NCBI GenBank assembly: GCA_002483395.1
Contig: DLHV01000117.1
Span: 1,974-9,328 of the forward strand
Length of the DNA: 7,355 bases
Direction of reading: 5' to 3'
From: Chloracidobacterium sp. UBA7659
GTDB taxonomy: Bacteria > Acidobacteriota > Blastocatellia > Pyrinomonadales > Pyrinomonadaceae
The notes beneath the pieces were generated by a model. That model searched no databases. It had not been told where the DNA came from and saw only the letters and a program-made list of their open reading frames with translations. The position numbers and the translations under genes are program-made. Position 1 is the stretch's first letter, and each line of letters opens with the position of its first letter. Below, in pieces: positions 1-5,755 of the stretch.

Positions 1-1
1 T

Positions 2-517
2 GTGCTAAGGCTTCGGGGAATAGAAGTAGTCACATTTGGAAGGACACCAAAACCGTACCTTAATTCTAACCTGATCGAAGAAATAGGTGCCGAATATGTG
101 TCGACCGCCGATATTTCCGTACCGGATTATGGAAAGCAAAATGGCGGCTTCGACCTCATTTTCGAAGCTACCGGATTTTCGCCAATTGTGTTTGATTCAA
201 TGCAGGCGTTAGCGAAAAACGGCGTGCTTGTACTCTCCAGCGTCACTGGAGGCAATCGCATGGTCGAAGTGCCAGCCGACAAGATCAATCTCGATTTTGT
301 TCTCGGCAACAAGGTTATGGTCGGAACTGTAAATGCCAATCGGGAGTATTTTGAAACAGGAGCCAAAGACATGGCACAGGCTGTGTTGGAATACGGCGAC
401 TGGCTGTCAAAGCTGCTGACGCATCCAGTGTCCGGCCTTGAAAACTTTGAGCAACTTATCGATTTGCTTGAGAACGCGAAAAATGCGATCAAGATCTACT
501 GCGAGGTCGCCAACTAA
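2..517 (+). CDS. Glucose 1-dehydrogenase-like MDR protein, C-terminal part (5' truncated)
   Basis: This is the end of a zinc-type medium-chain dehydrogenase, most like glucose/aldose 1-dehydrogenases, which oxidise a sugar with NAD(P)+ in the cytoplasm. The 171 visible codons are about half of the usual 340-360. The N-terminal zinc-binding catalytic domain and the glycine-rich nucleotide loop lie upstream of the window, so the GTG at position 2 is an internal codon and not a start. The visible part begins in the Rossmann fold: the strand VVTFGRTP is followed by FDLIFEATG and by NGVLVLSSVTGG. It continues with GNKVMVGTVNANREYF, a stretch characteristic of the glucose dehydrogenase C-terminal domain, and ends in a helical tail. 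The Arg after the second strand (FGRTP) would fit NADP(H) preference, which is inference. The gene is followed by a long non-coding gap and has no evident link to the exosortase locus. Family is fairly certain; exact substrate is not. Confidence 0.85.
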   Translation: MLRLRGIEVVTFGRTPKPYLNSNLIEEIGAEYVSTADISVPDYGKQNGGFDLIFEATGFSPIVFDSMQALAKNGVLVLSSVTGGNRMVEVPADKINLDFVLGNKVMVGTVNANREYFETGAKDMAQAVLEYGDWLSKLLTHPVSGLENFEQLIDLLENAKNAIKIYCEVAN

Positions 518-571
518 ATCGGAAAACGCACTTTCCAAAACACAATCTCCCGCGATCTATTATCTTCAGTC

Positions 572-607
572 TTTGCGGTTGCTCGACATCGTTCGAGCAA
601 CCGTGAA
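572..607. other. Stem-loop downstream of the dehydrogenase gene
   Basis: The arms CGGTTGCTCGA (576-586) and TCGAGCAACCG (593-603) are perfect reverse complements around a 6-base loop. Two G-U and two A-U pairs extend the stem to 572/607, giving 15 pairs. It starts 55 bases after the dehydrogenase stop. No T-tract follows on either strand, so it is not a canonical intrinsic terminator; a transcript-end or 3'-protecting hairpin is the most likely role. A protein-binding palindrome is also possible. Confidence 0.5.
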
Positions 608-902
608 TCGTCTCGCCGAAGCAGAACTCGAATCGCTTAATCGACCTTTTTGTAATCCAGAGTACAGAAATCGTAAATTTCCCGTGATATTCTCCCAATG
701 TACGCAATAATTAGCTGTCAATGCGAGCACAATAAAGGCTTAAATTCTGCGACATTTTGTCAGAGTTTCCTTTTTGTGTCGCATGGTTTCGTTGTTGTTC
801 GTCTCTGGTTCTCTTCGCGAGGGCGGCGTTGAAATTAACTGGTTTACTGGAATACCGATGCCTTTCAGAATTTCGATAAGGCATACGGAATACGGCTTTC
901 TA

Positions 903-931
903 TTGTAGAGGCGGACTTTGCGGAATATTAC
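903..931 (+). promoter_or_regulatory. Tentative promoter for the PEP-CTERM gene
   Basis: TTGTAG (903-908) and TATTAC (926-931) are separated by 17 bases, and would place a transcript start near 938 with a leader of about 50 bases. The matches to the sigma-70 consensus are only 3/6 and 4/6, so this is a weak call based on spacing and position. No better pair was seen in the last 100 bases before the gene. Confidence 0.2.
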
Positions 932-979
932 ATTTTGCGCAGAAGCGTTTTTATTTGGTGAATTGTTATTCGATAACTT

Positions 980-984
980 AGGAG
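980..984 (+). promoter_or_regulatory. Ribosome binding site of the PEP-CTERM gene
   Basis: AGGAG lies 5 bases before the ATG at 990. It decides the start, because an in-frame ATG at 918 has no such site and would put 24 extra residues in front of the signal peptide. It is the best-formed Shine-Dalgarno sequence of the window, which suggests this small gene is well translated. Confidence 0.7.
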
Positions 985-989
985 AAATT

Positions 990-1247
990 ATGTTGCTCAA
1001 GAATTTGAAGAACTTGTTTTTAAACGCCGGACTGTTGTTAGGCATTGCAATGGCAGCGAGCGGTATTGTCAGCGCAGGCGGGACGACTCCTTCGGGCACT
1101 CCCGATCCGTGCTTTGACTTAACTTATACCACCGACCCTTGTCCGGGAACTGTCCCGACTCCCGAACCGGTTTCGATCCTGTTGTTCAGCGCGGGGCTGG
1201 CTGGTGTTGGATTCGCGGCTCGCCGTCGTCTTCGCCGAACAGCATAG
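990..1247 (+). CDS. Very small PEP-CTERM sorting-domain protein
   Basis: This 85-residue protein is built almost only of sorting signals. Residues 1-29 form a Sec signal peptide: Lys at 4 and 7, a hydrophobic core around 9-27, and a likely signal peptidase site after VSA (27-29). Residues 58-83 are a typical PEP-CTERM tail (TIGR02595 type), with the P-E-P motif at 58-60, a hydrophobic helix (about 61-77) and the Arg-rich end RRRLRR (78-83). Proteins of this type are exported, held in the inner membrane by the tail and processed by an exosortase, here probably the one encoded by the next gene. The middle (30-57) has about 28 residues, rich in Thr and Pro, acidic, with no Lys or Arg, and two Cys (41, 51) in a repeated T-x-D-P-C pattern. 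Many PEP-CTERM proteins have 150 or more residues here. The Thr-rich stretch could be glycosylated and the Cys could form a disulfide; both are inference. The biological role is unknown. Confidence 0.85.
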   Translation: MLLKNLKNLFLNAGLLLGIAMAASGIVSAGGTTPSGTPDPCFDLTYTTDPCPGTVPTPEPVSILLFSAGLAGVGFAARRRLRRTA

Positions 1248-1284
1248 TTCGCGTTTCTAAATCTAGTTGTGTTACGTATCGGAA

Positions 1285-1326
1285 TTCAAGCTGTATTGTT
1301 GCTGTTGAGTAGCAATACGGCTTGAA
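1285..1326 (+). terminator. 19-bp hairpin between the PEP-CTERM and exosortase genes (terminator-like)
   Basis: Arms 1285-1303 and 1308-1326 pair over their full 19 bases, with three G-U wobbles and no mismatch, closing a 4-base loop (GTTG). It begins 37 bases after the PEP-CTERM stop and ends 27 bases before the exosortase start. The three wobbles pair only as RNA in the + direction, which suggests a function in the transcript. The stem is rather AT-rich and is followed by CTGTTTCTACTTG, not a clean T-run, so termination may be partial. A role as a 3' stabilising or processing element that leaves more PEP-CTERM mRNA than exosortase mRNA fits equally well. The structure is certain; the function is inferred. 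Confidence 0.6.
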
Positions 1327-1353
1327 CTGTTTCTACTTGTTAGTATTCAGCGA

Positions 1354-2958
1354 ATGAAGCTTTCGGCAATAAACATCAAAGACACCTGGAAACCAATTTT
1401 GGTGGCGGCGGGACTTTCGTTCTTATACGCGGCCGTTTTGGCGAAACTAGGCTATGACTGGTGGACCGATGATAATTATTCGCACGGTCTGCTAGTGCCT
1501 TTCGTGATCGGGTACATCATTTGGCTCGATCTTGATGCCCTCAGGAATTCCCGAAAAAAGCCTGCGATTTGGCTTGGACTCTCGATCGCTACTCTTTCGG
1601 TCCTGATGCTTTTAGCTGGTACGCTCGCCTCCGAACTTTTTACACAGCGCATTTCGTTCGTATCCATCCTGGTCGGCGTTGTCTTTTATTTCTTCGGCAG
1701 GGAAATGATCCGAAAGCTCCTGGTTCCATTCTTGCTGCTGATACTGGCGATACCAATACCCCAGATCATATTCAACAAGATCGCATTTCCGCTCCAGATC
1801 TGGGCGTCGCAGGTCGCCGATTGGGGAATACGCATGTTCGGCATTCCAGCGGTTCGCAAGGGGAACGTCATCGAGCTTATTCCGCTTGGCGGCACACAAG
1901 TGGTCGGACTTGAGGTAGTGGAAGCATGCAGCGGTATCCGATCGTATATGACCTTGATTACGCTAGCTTTGATACTTGGTTTTTTTACGAGACAACGGAG
2001 GGAGAGGGTTACTCAAAGTTGGCGCCAATTGATGCGCAATCCGAATTCGATCCAAATCGGCCTCCTTATACTTTCAGCGATTCCCATCGCGCTTGTGACC
2101 AATGCCGCACGCGTAATGATAACGGGCTTCCTGACATATTTTTATGGTCCGGATACTGCTGGCGGAGCCTGGCACGATATTTCGGGTTCGTTCGTTTTTT
2201 TGTCCGCACTCGGATTATTGATATTGGTCAATTTTGGCCTCAAACGAATCTGGCGTCGGACATGGCGGGATCAGCCCGTTGAAAATCATGCTGTTGCGAA
2301 AGTCGAACACAACTCGCTGATCACGGACCGGCAGACCGTGCTTTTGTTTACGGCGATTTTGCTCGGAGGTGTTTTTATAAATTGGTTTCAACAACGCGGC
2401 GAGGTGCAAGTTGAACGACGGCCATTGAGTGAGATTCCTGTCCAGTTGGGAGTGTGGGAGCAAAAAGGAGCCGACTTTCGCTTCGATGCGGAAACAGAGA
2501 AGGTCTTGCACGCCAGTGATTATGTAATGCGCAATTATTTTGGCCTTGGAAATCGGTTAAACCTCTACGTCGGCTATTATGCATCGCAGCGGTCCGGCGC
2601 AACATACCATAGCCCGCAAAGCTGTTTGCCGGGTTCGGGCTGGGAAATGAAGGATCGGGAGCTGATCGAGATTAAAACTCCCGGAGGCCAAAGTTTTAGT
2701 GCGAATCGCTATATTGTGCAGCGCGGAAATCATCGGGAAATTCTAATCTATTGGTATCAGGGCCGTGGCCGAACGACGCCGAGCGAGTATCAGGAAAAGC
2801 TCTATACGAGTTTGGACAGTATTCTGAAGCGACGATCTGATGGAGCGATAGTCCGAATCATGACCCCGGTTGGACAGGACGAAGGGCTTTCTCTCGATGC
2901 CGCGCTCGATCTATCGGCACAACTCGCCGATAAAATCTCCGCATTTTTGCCAAATTAA
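1354..2958 (+). CDS. xrtA: Exosortase (XrtA-type) with fused C-terminal EpsI domain
   Basis: This 534-residue inner-membrane protein is the sorting enzyme for PEP-CTERM proteins. Residues 1 to about 300 are a polytopic exosortase domain with the family motif YDWWTDDNYSHGLLVPF (34-50). It has the three expected catalytic residues: Cys192 in EACSGIRS, Arg253 in NAARVMITG and His274 in GAWHDISG. A charged linker and one more membrane segment (about 327-345) lead to a periplasmic EpsI-like domain (about 346-530). That domain carries the signature SQRSGATYHSPQSCLPGSGW (411-430) with His419 and Cys424; its role is not established in the family. Cleavage and transfer of the sorted protein is the predicted reaction, by analogy with sortases. 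The subtype XrtA is inferred from the neighbours (chain-length protein, ATPase, kinase, sugar transferase). Other exosortase classes also carry an EpsI part, so the symbol is provisional. The start lacks a clear Shine-Dalgarno sequence, but it gives a normal N-terminus. The hairpin at 1285-1326 lies just upstream. Confidence 0.93.
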   Translation: MKLSAINIKDTWKPILVAAGLSFLYAAVLAKLGYDWWTDDNYSHGLLVPFVIGYIIWLDLDALRNSRKKPAIWLGLSIATLSVLMLLAGTLASELFTQRISFVSILVGVVFYFFGREMIRKLLVPFLLLILAIPIPQIIFNKIAFPLQIWASQVADWGIRMFGIPAVRKGNVIELIPLGGTQVVGLEVVEACSGIRSYMTLITLALILGFFTRQRRERVTQSWRQLMRNPNSIQIGLLILSAIPIALVTNAARVMITGFLTYFYGPDTAGGAWHDISGSFVFLSALGLLILVNFGLKRIWRRTWRDQPVENHAVAKVEHNSLITDRQTVLLFTAILLGGVFINWFQQRGEVQVERRPLSEIPVQLGVWEQKGADFRFDAETEKVLHASDYVMRNYFGLGNRLNLYVGYYASQRSGATYHSPQSCLPGSGWEMKDRELIEIKTPGGQSFSANRYIVQRGNHREILIYWYQGRGRTTPSEYQEKLYTSLDSILKRRSDGAIVRIMTPVGQDEGLSLDAALDLSAQLADKISAFLPN

Positions 2959-2985
2959 CACACATCTAACGATTTTCCTAGAATT

Positions 2986-3012
2986 TTGAGCGCTTTCGTA
3001 CTAACTTATACT
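2986..3012 (+). promoter_or_regulatory. Tentative promoter upstream of the chain-length gene
   Basis: TATACT (3007-3012) is a good -10 match (5/6). The best upstream partner, TTGAGC (2986-2991), is at a short 15-base spacing; TTTTGA (2984-2989) would give 17 bases but matches less well. The elements sit in the 108-base gap between the exosortase and chain-length genes, so the genes from 3067 on may have their own promoter besides read-through. Confidence 0.25.
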
Positions 3013-3046
3013 GACAACCTTAGAAAAAAGCGATCTAGGTGAGTTG

Positions 3047-3070
3047 ATGATCGAACTGGCGGAGCTATGA
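3047..3070 (+). CDS. Possible 7-codon leader micro-ORF (MIELAEL)
   Basis: ATG at 3047 has a good ribosome binding site, AGGTGA (3037-3042), with 4 bases of spacing. Seven sense codons lead to a TGA at 3068-3070 that overlaps the ATG of the chain-length gene as ATGA. The arrangement is that of translational coupling: ribosomes ending the micro-ORF could restart on the large gene, whose own GGAG (3061-3064) is only 2 bases from its ATG and thus badly placed. The peptide carries no attenuation-type codon run. An ORF this short can arise by chance; the combination of a good ribosome binding site and an exact ATGA overlap is what makes it credible. Confidence 0.35.
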   Translation: MIELAEL

Positions 3071-4725
3071 GCGTTGAGTTTAGACAAAGGGCGGCGGGCG
3101 AATACGCCCAAATGGTAAAGCGGCGGAAATGGCAGCTCATCTTGCCGACAATTGCCGTCTTTCTTGCTGTCTTCTGGGTAGTACGTGGCTTACCGAATTT
3201 CTATCGGTCGACCACGTTTTTGATTCTCACGCCGCCGGCCATTTCCGAAAAGGTCGCTCCGTCCCTCACTGACGACGATCTTTCACAGCGGCTCCAATCG
3301 ATAAATAAACGGGTTCTGAGCCGTGACTCGCTTGAGCCAATGATCGCCAAACACGGTCTTTATGAAGGTGACCGCGCTGCCGGCACTCCCAGTGAAAGGA
3401 TCGTTGAAAGGATGAATGGCAACATATCTGTTGTTGCGGAAAAAGCGGACAATGAAAAAGTCATAGGGTTCCGGATCAGCTTTAAGGATGGTTCTCCCGA
3501 AACTGCGAGGGATGTGACTGCCGAACTGGCCGGCAAGTATGTCACGGCTCAGAATGTTGAATCAACACTGAGTGCCGAAACCACCCGCGAATTCATCGAC
3601 AACAAGATGGCTCAAGCGAAAAGCAATCTCGACGCGCTCGATAAACAACGCTTGAACATCATGATGCAAAATATTGAGACTTTGCCGGAGTCTGCTCAGG
3701 GTCTGATAGCTCAACTTGAGGGACTGCGCCAACGAGAGGGCACTATTTCAAAGGACAAGGAAATCCTGATAACCGAGAAGGGACGTGTCCAGGACAGCAT
3801 CAGAGCACTCAATAGCCAGATGCGTCTGATTGAAAATTTTGGTGAAAAGGAAACCCAGCAAGCCGTGGAACAGGCTTCCCGTATCGAAGACACGCCCGCC
3901 TACGGCCAGCTCGTTCAAAAACGGGCAGAATACAGCGCCAAGCTCGAGAATTTGAACAAGAAATACCGAGGCAAGCACCCTGAAATAGTCCAAACGCAGA
4001 CCGATATAAACAAGATCAACGAAGAGCTTGAAAAATTGTCCGCAAACAAGGATCAACGGGTCAAGCAGGCAAACCAGGCCGGTTTGCGAAAGGCCGAGTT
4101 GCAAAAGAAGAACCTCGAGATAGATAAGGAAAAGGCCGAGAATCAGATAGGTCAGATCGACCAGCAACTTCAGATGAAAGATGGGGAAATGCGTCAGAAT
4201 GCGGTTCAGATCGCTTCCCTGGAATCGAAAATAAATTCAATACCCAATGTTAAGGTGGCTCTCGAAAGCGTCAGCAATCAGTATCAGTCGGCGAAGTCCG
4301 CGTACGATGAATTGTTGAAGAAATACAACAATGCGCAACAGCAGGTCGAGGTCGAAAGTAACGCGCAAGGCGAGACGATACGGGTAGTCGATCCGGCGAA
4401 TCTGCCTCAAACACCTGAGAATGCGTCGAAGAAGCCGTTTTTTATCGGACTGGGAGCCCTGGCCGGCCTCTTGATCGGTCTGTTGCTTGCCGCCGCTGTC
4501 GAATTCCCTCGGCTCTTCAAGATCCAAAACATAGACGACGCGAAGCATTATACCGGATTGCCCGTGTTAGCAGCAGTGCCGCCACTGCTTACTGAGAACG
4601 AGATTTCCTGGCAAAAGCGTTTGCATATGTTGAAGGTCGCTGCCGGGGTCGTCGTCGCAATTCTAAGCGTACCGATGTTGATAAGCGTGCTGCAGTTGTC
4701 GCGGATCCTTGAAAGGATCAGCTGA
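3067..4725 (+). CDS. XrtA-system polysaccharide chain-length determinant (Wzz-like)
   Basis: This 552-residue co-polymerase of the Wzz type is predicted to sit in the inner membrane and set the length of the exopolysaccharide. A short cytoplasmic N-terminus is followed by membrane segment 1 (about 23-40). The Wzz N-terminal domain comes next (about 44-165: FYRSTTFLILTPP, then SRDSLEPMIAKHGLY). A long periplasmic coiled coil (about 170-430) is rich in Glu, Gln and Lys and contains the family motif KKYRGKHPEIVQTQTDI (298-314). The proline-containing stretch VVDPANLPQTPENASKKPFF (440-459) leads into membrane segment 2 (about 458-478), and a further hydrophobic segment (about 522-543) ends the protein. 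There is no Walker motif, so the kinase is a separate protein, as in TIGR03007-type systems. An in-frame stop at 3040-3042 limits the start; no other usual start codon lies between. The ATPase gene follows 36 bases later. Confidence 0.92.
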   Translation: MSVEFRQRAAGEYAQMVKRRKWQLILPTIAVFLAVFWVVRGLPNFYRSTTFLILTPPAISEKVAPSLTDDDLSQRLQSINKRVLSRDSLEPMIAKHGLYEGDRAAGTPSERIVERMNGNISVVAEKADNEKVIGFRISFKDGSPETARDVTAELAGKYVTAQNVESTLSAETTREFIDNKMAQAKSNLDALDKQRLNIMMQNIETLPESAQGLIAQLEGLRQREGTISKDKEILITEKGRVQDSIRALNSQMRLIENFGEKETQQAVEQASRIEDTPAYGQLVQKRAEYSAKLENLNKKYRGKHPEIVQTQTDINKINEELEKLSANKDQRVKQANQAGLRKAELQKKNLEIDKEKAENQIGQIDQQLQMKDGEMRQNAVQIASLESKINSIPNVKVALESVSNQYQSAKSAYDELLKKYNNAQQQVEVESNAQGETIRVVDPANLPQTPENASKKPFFIGLGALAGLLIGLLLAAAVEFPRLFKIQNIDDAKHYTGLPVLAAVPPLLTENEISWQKRLHMLKVAAGVVVAILSVPMLISVLQLSRILERIS

Positions 4726-4761
4726 TGAACTTTCATTTGTAGAAGGAACGAAGTAGATTAA

Positions 4762-5697
4762 ATGTATAAAGAGTTTTTCAATCTAAAGGATTATCCGTTC
4801 AGCCTAACACCGGACCCTAAGTTCATCGTTTTTACACCGAGTTATAACGAGCTTTTGGCGAGCCTTTATTACGGAATAGAAATGGCGAAAGGCCTTATCG
4901 TTCTGACCGGCGAGGTAGGTACTGGGAAGTCGACCGCGCTTCGATGGATCATTCGCAGGCTCGATTCGAGCGTCGTTGCGGCCTACATTGTAAATCCGCA
5001 TCTTTCGATCGAGGAGTTTTACCATCACGTCTCGGAGATGCTGAACATAAAGGAGTGGGCGAACAAGACCGAACTTCTGACCGAAATGGCCAAAGTTTTG
5101 GAAGAACGACATCGCCGGGGACTGCGGACCGTGCTGATTGTCGATGAGGCACACGAACTTTCCGATGAAGTGTTAGAGGAAATTCGGCTTCTGCTCAATT
5201 TCGAATCGGACAACGCGAAACATCTTCAGATCATACTAACCGGGCAGCCGGAACTGCGTGAAATGCTGCGCAAGGCAAATCTTCGACAGTTGAAGCAGAG
5301 GATCGCCCTTCGTTGTGAAATGCCGGCCCTTAAGAACGTCCAGGAAGTAAAGCGTTACATTAGCGAACGCCTTTTGATAGGTGGGGCGAAGCAGCCGAAT
5401 ATTTTTTCGCCGTATGCGATCGATTTCATTTTCCAGTGTTCCGAAGGGATTCCGCGTCTTATTAACAACCTGTGCGATAACGCAATGATCGCGGCGTATG
5501 CATCAGGTGAACAAGTTATCAGTAGGAGTGTGATCGAGTCGGTCGCAGAGAACCTGGACCTGCTGCCCGACATAGATCGGCTGATACCGAGTGATAAGGC
5601 TGTTGAGGTTGTTGGTTCGGCTAGGGTTTTGACACCGGTTGGTCACAAAGAGCTATTAGGAGGCCGCCAGGTCAAGCAGGATCGAACAGCAAAGTGA
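4762..5697 (+). CDS. XrtA/PEP-CTERM system-associated AAA+ ATPase (ExeA/GspA-like)
   Basis: The 311-residue protein is a cytoplasmic AAA+ ATPase of the ExeA type that accompanies exosortase loci (TIGR03015 type). It begins with the canonical MYKEFFNLKDYPFSLTPDP. The Walker A loop is GEVGTGKST (50-58) and Walker B is VLIVDEAH (124-131). A sensor-1-like ILTGQPEL (158-165) follows, and a sensor-2-like region GIPRLINNLCDNAMIAAY (229-246) contains Arg232. The C-terminal 45 residues are less conserved. Unlike ExeA/GspA of type II secretion it has no membrane segment or peptidoglycan-binding part. Its job is unknown; energising polymer assembly or export has been proposed for such neighbours. The start is fixed by TAA directly before the ATG. 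The only Shine-Dalgarno-like sequence (AGAAGGA, 4741-4747) is 14 bases away, which is unusually far. Confidence 0.92.
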   Translation: MYKEFFNLKDYPFSLTPDPKFIVFTPSYNELLASLYYGIEMAKGLIVLTGEVGTGKSTALRWIIRRLDSSVVAAYIVNPHLSIEEFYHHVSEMLNIKEWANKTELLTEMAKVLEERHRRGLRTVLIVDEAHELSDEVLEEIRLLLNFESDNAKHLQIILTGQPELREMLRKANLRQLKQRIALRCEMPALKNVQEVKRYISERLLIGGAKQPNIFSPYAIDFIFQCSEGIPRLINNLCDNAMIAAYASGEQVISRSVIESVAENLDLLPDIDRLIPSDKAVEVVGSARVLTPVGHKELLGGRQVKQDRTAK

Positions 5698-5702
5698 ACC
5701 TG

Positions 5703-5736
5703 GCCGATCGGTCGGATTTGGATAGGATCGATCGGC
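5703..5736. other. Stem-loop in the ATPase-kinase gap
   Basis: GCCGATCGGTC (5703-5713) pairs with GATCGATCGGC (5726-5736) over 11 positions, one of them a G-U pair, around a 12-base loop. It fills most of the 58-base gap and ends 19 bases before the kinase ATG, which has no clear Shine-Dalgarno sequence of its own. The structure could tune kinase translation or mRNA processing; this is inference, and a chance origin is possible. Confidence 0.35.
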
Positions 5737-5755
5737 GAAATATTGGATTTGTCGA

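Larger units (their letters stand above)
518..989. other. 472-base intergenic region without a convincing gene
   Basis: No reading frame here has both a plausible ribosome binding site and recognisable protein character. The open frames that exist on either strand are rich in Arg, Ser and Cys and look like chance. What can be seen is a strong stem-loop near its start (576-603), a weak sigma-70-like promoter candidate (903-931) and the ribosome binding site of the PEP-CTERM gene at its end. A 13-base interrupted palindrome (965-977, arms GTTAT/ATAAC) sits directly before that site. I see no tRNA, no CRISPR repeat and no clear sigma-54 (-24/-12) element, which has been reported for PEP-CTERM genes in other bacteria. 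Confidence 0.6.

Noticed and set aside
489..707. Open frame of 72 codons on the - strand in the first intergenic region
   Set aside because: It includes the hairpin and antisense dehydrogenase sequence, has Cys/Arg-rich random-looking composition and no family resemblance.
438..710. Open frame of 90 codons overlapping the dehydrogenase end, + strand
   Set aside because: It is in another frame of the dehydrogenase 3' end, has a basic, Ser/Arg-rich composition with no recognisable domain, and no ribosome binding site.
748..783. 7-base inverted repeat TGCGACA/TGTCGCA with 22-base spacer
   Set aside because: Arms this short with so wide a spacer are expected about once by chance in a region of this size.
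918..989. Upstream in-frame ATG for the PEP-CTERM protein
   Set aside because: It adds 24 residues that bury the signal peptide and it has no ribosome binding site, whereas ATG 990 has AGGAG at 5 bases.
740..1099. Open frame of 119 codons on the - strand opposite the PEP-CTERM gene
   Set aside because: It is antisense to the signal-peptide region, whose coding nature is clear from the ribosome binding site and the sorting signals on the + strand.
889..1323. 10-base direct repeat AATACGGCTT at 889-898 and 1314-1323
   Set aside because: Ten-base matches are expected many times in a 7 kb window; the flanks do not match.
3748..4167. Open frame of 139 codons on the - strand inside the chain-length gene
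   Set aside because: Its Leu-rich translation is the antisense of the Glu/Gln/Lys-rich coiled coil; a shadow of a clear gene.
4704..4719. Palindrome GATCCTTGAAAGGATC at the end of the chain-length gene
   Set aside because: It lies inside coding sequence, the loop is too tight for the full stem, and a palindrome of this size is expected about every other window.
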